Origin: Craterostigma plantagineum
Lineage: Eukaryota > Streptophyta > Magnoliopsida > Lamiales > Linderniaceae
NCBI GenBank assembly: GCA_027422505.1
Contig: JAPQWV010000005.1
Coordinates: forward strand, 15,211,001 to 15,275,000
DNA length: 64,000 nt
Direction of reading: 5' to 3'
Shown: positions 59,709 to 64,000 of the stretch, piece by piece
Numbering within the stretch: position 1 is the first letter of the stretch
Layout of the letters: each line of letters opens with the position of its first letter
Position numbers and translations under genes: made by a program
Notes under the pieces: model-generated
Databases searched by the model: none
What the model saw: only the letters and a program-made list of their open reading frames with translations
What the model was told of the DNA's origin: nothing

Positions 59709-61639
59709 GGCCGCACGACGTCGACCTCATCCTGTGCTCCGAAATGTATGTTCCCTGTGGTCTCCATCTGACCTACTAGGCTGCCTTCTGTTAGGGCCTT
59801 TCCCTTATCTCTCATCCGAGCATATGACTTCCGTGCTCTGTGTGAGTCTCCACCATCTGGGCCTCCCACTATGATGAGGATATGAGCTCTTGGCTGGCTG
59901 GGACCCGGCCTGTTAGGTTCCAGCATAGGTTGCTTTCCCTTGTCTGGTAACGGACCTTCCCTCTCTCGGGGCTGTGCTGGTGGGACCGGCCCTCGATCTC
60001 GATATATAAATTCCTTAAGGTGCCCTGCTTTAATCAGCCTTTCTATCTCGTTCTTTAGGTGCGTGCAGTTGTCAGTATGATGTCCATATTCATTATGGTA
60101 ACGGCAGAAGGGCCCTGACGTAGGCTTTGGGTGTCTTCGAGGACTAGCTCGAGGGTACCGCATGTCTGGATGTCTTGATGCCACAGCCAGGACTTCCTCC
60201 AAGCTCGTTCGCAGAGGAGTGTATTTCTGATACCTAGGAAGGAATCTGTTCGCGCCACCTAGCACAAGCCTTCTGATCATTGAGGGGTGAGCAGCCCGGA
60301 CGTTTGCTTTGCTTCGATTATGGTTCTGTGTTTCTTTTTTAGGTGCTACTCTGGGCGTTCCCTCTCGAATCTTTGCCAGCCTGCTTTCCTCCAGATTTAT
60401 GTACTTATCTGCCCTGCCCAACAGTTCCTCGAACGTTTGTGGGGGCTTCTTGGAGAGTGACGCGAAGAAATCGCCAACCTGCAAACCATGAACCAAAGCG
60501 TTAATTTTAACGGAAGTAGTGGCGGAGGGTACCTCCAAGGCTGCCACATTGAATCTTCTGATGTAAGATCGAAGGCTCTCGTCTGATCGCTGCTTGACTT
60601 GAAACAAAGACATATCCGATTTAGGAGGCTTCCTAGCACTAGCAAATTGGTTGATGAACATCTCCTGGAACTCTTCGAATGAGTGGATAACCTCTGGTTC
60701 TAGTTGGCTGAACCACTGTTGGGCGGCTCTCACTAAAGTTGTCAGGAAGACTCTACACTTCACTCCCTCCGAGAAGTTATGCAGCAGGATGGTGTTCTTG
60801 AAACGTAACACGTGTTCCTCCGGGTCAGTGGTACCATCATATTCGTACGGCAACTATTTAAAGTTGAGCGCCACTTCTCCTTCCAACAACCCTTTGGCGA
60901 AAGGCGTGCCGGCCTGATACAGCCCTCGCAGATGGGGCCTGGTTGTTTTGTTTCGCATCTCGTCTATTACTTTCCTGAGGTCCGACACTTGCCTCCTAAG
61001 CTCCTGTCCCTGGGAACTGACAACTCCTTCTCGACCGCGCGTGCCATAGCTCCTCACCTCCACTTGCTGTTCCCTTGTCTTCCCATCTCCCTCTACCATG
61101 CATTCGCTGGCTATGGTCGCTAGAGGCATGGCATTCCTTGGGTCCATTGGTCCTCTCTGAACTCCTCTAGGAGGTTCCCCACCTTGCCTAGGTGTTGGGG
61201 CCATTGGCCCCACATTCCTTTCTTCCTGGGTAACCTCTCTTCTTGGTGGGTCCATGTCCGGCAGATGGCGAAAGGTTTCTTCTCCGGCCACCATGTTCTC
61301 TCCTACAGTTTCTGCCCACTCTGAGACATGTCCCTCTGAGGTTCTGCCCTGAACAGAAAAGGACTGTTTTCGTTTGCCTTTGCTCCTCGCCTTCTTAGCG
61401 GCTATGGCCGCATCCACTGCATTTTTTACCAACAAATCTAGCTGTTCTACCGTCATGGTCACGGGAGTCTGAGGCGGTACAGCTCCAGATGGTCCTGCGA
61501 AAGTGGGCGTTAGTGTAACCGCTAGGGCTTCGACTGGCGAAGCCAATGTCGGAGCCGGTGTAGGGCTTTCTCCAACTTCCCCGGCAACTTCCTCAAACCG
61601 TCCTTGCAGGTTTTGTGCCAATGACAGCTGTTCCTCCAT
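59709..61639 (-). pseudogene. Tat gag, interrupted by one stop
   Basis: The first ATG is at 61639 (MEEQLSLAQNLQGRF), with the frame open a little upstream. The N-terminal part (61639-60854) is Pro/Thr/Arg-rich, with a basic KKARSKGKRKQ run. A TAG at 60851-60853 precedes LPYEYDGTTDPEEHVLRF, the start of the retrotransposon gag domain (RVFLTTLVRAAQQWFSQL, FINQFASARKPPKSDMSLF). FCRYHNEYGHHTDNCTHLK is the zinc-binding motif near 60100. The frame ends in Cassandra at 59708; before that insertion it ran on into the protease (VDVVRP to HNDALVI). Gag would form the particle that packages genomic RNA. Confidence 0.88.
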
Positions 61640-61831
61640 CCCGACCAACGTCTGTCCGTTTCTAAGATCTACCGCTCCTTTAACGACGGCGGTCTTCCAC
61701 TATCTCTTCCACGTCTTACCTTCAAACAACACAAGCTTGGTTCGCCTTCCTTGACCTATCTTCGAACAGACCCAGAAACGGACTGCCTTCCTTGCTATTA
61801 CTACCTAGCGCACTCACGTCTCAAGCCATCT

Positions 61832-61849
61832 TTCCCACAGACGGCGCCA
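61832..61849 (-). other. Tat primer binding site
   Basis: TGGCGCCGTCTGTGGGAA on the minus strand starts two bases after the 5' LTR end. The tRNA is not assigned. Confidence 0.75.
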
Positions 61850-61851
61850 TT

Positions 61852-62544
61852 TGATGCGGGTTTGACCCCGATCAACGATATTTGGTCCGGGAAAAATGGT
61901 GATGGGTGAAACGGACTGGGCCTTGTGTTCTTGACGCGTTTTAAAATATGTATTTTAGTGTTGAGAAAGAAAGAAGATGAAAGAGACACAGATTTTACGT
62001 GGTTCGGACAGGTGTCCTACGTCCACGGGCCGCCGGAAATAGTATTCACTAGTCACAGTCGGGAAATACACACTCAAACTCACCTCGCTCGTTACAGTGC
62101 GTTAATGGCGAAAATCAGAGTGAAGAAGATGAATACAGGATCTTTTCTAAGTGTTTTGTGTGTTGTGTTGAATCTGTCCTCAATCTCGTCTCTCTCTTTG
62201 TTCCCATATACCCAAATTCCCTTTGTTTTCCTAGGTGGCACACTTCCGGGACCACTTGACAGTGACGTCTGGTACAACCTAGGAAAGACAGCACCTGCGA
62301 TCGTAGACTGGCGCGCCTCTTCCCTGTTCACAATGTCAACCACTCATAGAATGCCACGTGTTTCCTGGTCGACCCTATCCAATGCTTCCCGCTCAAGTTG
62401 CTTTGTTGTCAGGACCCACCTCACTTTTTTCGTACAAGGTCGCAGGTCCCCAGATATCCTACCCATCTGGCCATATGTCCTAAAAGTCACTATCTTCAGG
62501 TGTTCGAGTAAAGAGGAATGCTGGGCTGAAGGTCACCCCTATCA
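61852..62544 (-). repeat. Tat 5' LTR
   Basis: 693 bp, same termini as 50011-50714 and followed by the ATTAT duplication. Confidence 0.92.
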
Positions 62545-62549
62545 ATTAT

Positions 62550-62938
62550 TTTTCTTACTCGAGCCCTGTGAGAGTTCGATGCCTCAATTGTCAATTAAGG
62601 TGGCATTATTATAATAATTTAGTACAATGAGGTAGATATAAACAACTTGTTTAAATTTATAAAACTTTTACTAATTATTCACACCATTTACATTTAAAAA
62701 GGTGTTTAATTTTTTACCCAAAAAGGAAAGGTGATAAAATTATTGGGACGCCCGGAATAAAAAACACAAACGCCAATATCGGCGAGTATACATCGCACAC
62801 AGGCGATCTTATGCACGCTCGTACCTTTCATCTTACGTACTACGTATGCGTGCAAATGCTCATGCCATGCTCATGATGCAGATCATGCTATCATGCAAAT
62901 TAATATTCATGTCGTTACACATTTCACATAAGGTCACG
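62550..62938. repeat. Right flank: fragment of an L2-like LTR
   Basis: From about 62765 the words AACGCCAATATCGGCGA, CAGGCGATCTTATGCACGCT and GCTCATGCCATG match the L2 LTR at 5090-5205 with divergence. GGGACGCCCGG at about 62750 may be the LTR start. The fragment stops abruptly at 62938. Confidence 0.65.
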
Positions 62939-64000
62939 TAGCCGTCAGCATTGTAACCTTCCGGGTCCCCTCAGGGACTGCGGCACTAGCCAACTTCGCT
63001 AAAGAATCTGCTCGACTGTTCTCCTCTCGAGGAATTTGCCGTATCTCAAAACTGTCGAAAGAGGTTTTCAGTTTCCCCACTCGTTCAGTATACTTCACCA
63101 TCTTCTCGTTCATAGCCTCGTAGTTTCCTTGGACTTGCTGAGCTACCAACTGGGAGTCCGAGTATATAACCACCCCTGTAGCTCCTAGGCTGTTAAGGAT
63201 CTCCATCCCTTTCACCAGGGCCTCGTACTCAGCCTCGTTATTAGACGCTGGAAAGTCGAATGTCACAGCGAATTGTAGTTCGTCCCCTTCTGGCGTAATG
63301 ATGAGGACTCCTGCCCCGGCTCCAGTCGCTGTGGATGAGCCATCGACATAAGCTTTCCAAGTTGGTGATACCTCTCCTCGGGTAGATTCTAACAGGAAAT
63401 CCGACAAGGCCTGCCTCTTAATGGCAGGTCGCCTTTCGAACTGAACGTCGTACTCGCCCAACTCAACTGCCCACTTGACCATCCATCCGGAAAGGTCTGG
63501 CCTACTCAAAGTCTGCTTTAAAAGTAAATTGGTGCGTACCCGTACTTTGTGAGATAAGAAGTAGGGGCGCAACCTCCGAACCGACACCATCACTGCTAAG
63601 GCTGCCTTCTCGATTTCGGAGTACCTGCTTTCGGCCCCTTGCATTGTCTTACTCACGAAGTATACCGGCTTCTGGGTGTCACCCTCCTCTTTCAGGAAAA
63701 CCGAACTCACGGCATGCTCCCCTGTAGAAAAATACAAGATTAGCTCGTCACCAGGTAGGGGCTTGGTCAATAACGGCAAATTATGTAGGTAATTTCTTAG
63801 TCCTTCGAATGCCAACTGGCATTCTTCTGTCCATTCAAATCGGCATCCTTTTCGAAGTATTCTGAAGAAGGGTAGGCTTCTATCTGCAGACTTGGCGATG
63901 AATCTGCTAAGTGCCGCCAACCTGCCCATCAAGCGTTGAACCTCCTTGATGCTCCGGGGCGGCTACATTTCTAGTATGGCCTTCACTTTGTTGGGATTCA
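62939..64000 (-). pseudogene. Second copy of Tat pol (RT end, RNase H), truncated
   Basis: Corresponds to 56330-57391 at a constant offset of 6609. The translated 331 residues from MMGRLAALSRF to KVTMLTA are the same, and the TAG between RT and RNase H is shared. It starts without an LTR at 62939, fused to L2-like DNA, and runs off the window's right edge. It carries the first RNase H-like domain and the second RNase H but no integrase on this side. Confidence 0.9.

Larger units (their letters stand above)
50011..62544 (-). mobile_element. Complete Tat-lineage Ty3/gypsy retrotransposon with antisense ORF
   Basis: 12,534 bp, with LTRs 50011-50714 and 61852-62544, duplication ATTAT at 50006-50010 and 62545-62549, PBS next to the right LTR and PPT next to the left. 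Minus strand order: gag, protease, RT, RNase H, second RNase H, integrase. A + strand extra ORF with the PF04195-type domain and a tandem array lie between pol and the 3' LTR. The dual RNase H and antisense ORF place it in the Tat (Retand/Ogre) group. The LTRs differ by roughly a dozen substitutions and two small indels. The RT active site is deleted, three stops interrupt gag-pol and Cassandra splits gag from protease, so it cannot move by itself. Confidence 0.93.

Noticed and set aside
61925..62614. 229-codon + strand frame
   Set aside because: Runs through the 5' LTR into flanking DNA, so it is not a conserved gene.

Overview
This is a flowering-plant nuclear window, probably eudicot: it has spliced genes with GT/AG introns, a type-1 lipid transfer protein, an 11-exon plant-type PP2A catalytic subunit, a Cassandra TRIM with 5S-like LTRs, Tat-lineage Ty3/gypsy elements with antisense ORFs, MULEs, and an endogenous caulimovirid-like fragment. 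No species is called. Most of the 64 kb is transposable element, much of it nested. The only host genes I can support are the PP2A gene (38.5-42.2 kb), the LTP gene (44.7-45.2 kb) and a short NFD4/nodulin-like pseudogene (48.4 kb).

Layout. 1-1703: 3' end of a Tat-type element whose antisense ORF runs off the left edge, plus its 3' LTR. 3.1-32.1 kb: a decayed MULE transposase-OTU gene split by about 26 kb. The splitter, L1, is a non-autonomous LTR element (4219-30487, target duplication AGAAG) carrying three tandem-repeat families, an antisense-ORF remnant and a captured AAA-ATPase fragment. L1's left LTR was itself hit by L2 (4231-22773, duplication GGTAT), which has about 3.3-kb LTRs full of AATCGNNCGATT palindromes. 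The middle of L2 is occupied by minus-strand caulimovirid-like genes (8.0-14.2 kb) and degenerate retroelement ORFs (14.2-17.3 kb), bounded on both sides by TA microsatellites.

32920-38109: a MULE with a perfect 9-bp target duplication, about 75-bp TIRs, a plant mobile domain (PMD) gene on + and a transposase on -. Both genes have a short first exon and a first intron filled with 22-bp imperfect hairpins spaced 32-33 bp apart. The element lies about 350 bp upstream of the PP2A start codon. The PP2A gene reads through all 11 exons except that the in-frame acceptor of intron 6 is AA instead of AG.

50011-62544: a complete Tat-lineage element (minus strand, duplication ATTAT, 0.7-kb LTRs) with gag, protease, RT, two RNase H domains and integrase, plus an intron-containing antisense ORF and a 48/49-bp tandem array. 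It is inactive: the RT lacks its YVDD block, three in-frame stops interrupt gag-pol, and a 1002-bp Cassandra (duplication GGCCG) sits in the gag-protease junction. L1 shares its LTR termini, PBS and PPT and may have been mobilised by this family. The last 1062 bp repeat a piece of this pol gene with no difference seen.

The most unusual structures are the paired intronic hairpin arrays of the PMD-MULE, the layered TSD-supported nesting around the endogenous virus fragment, and the palindrome-rich L2 LTR.
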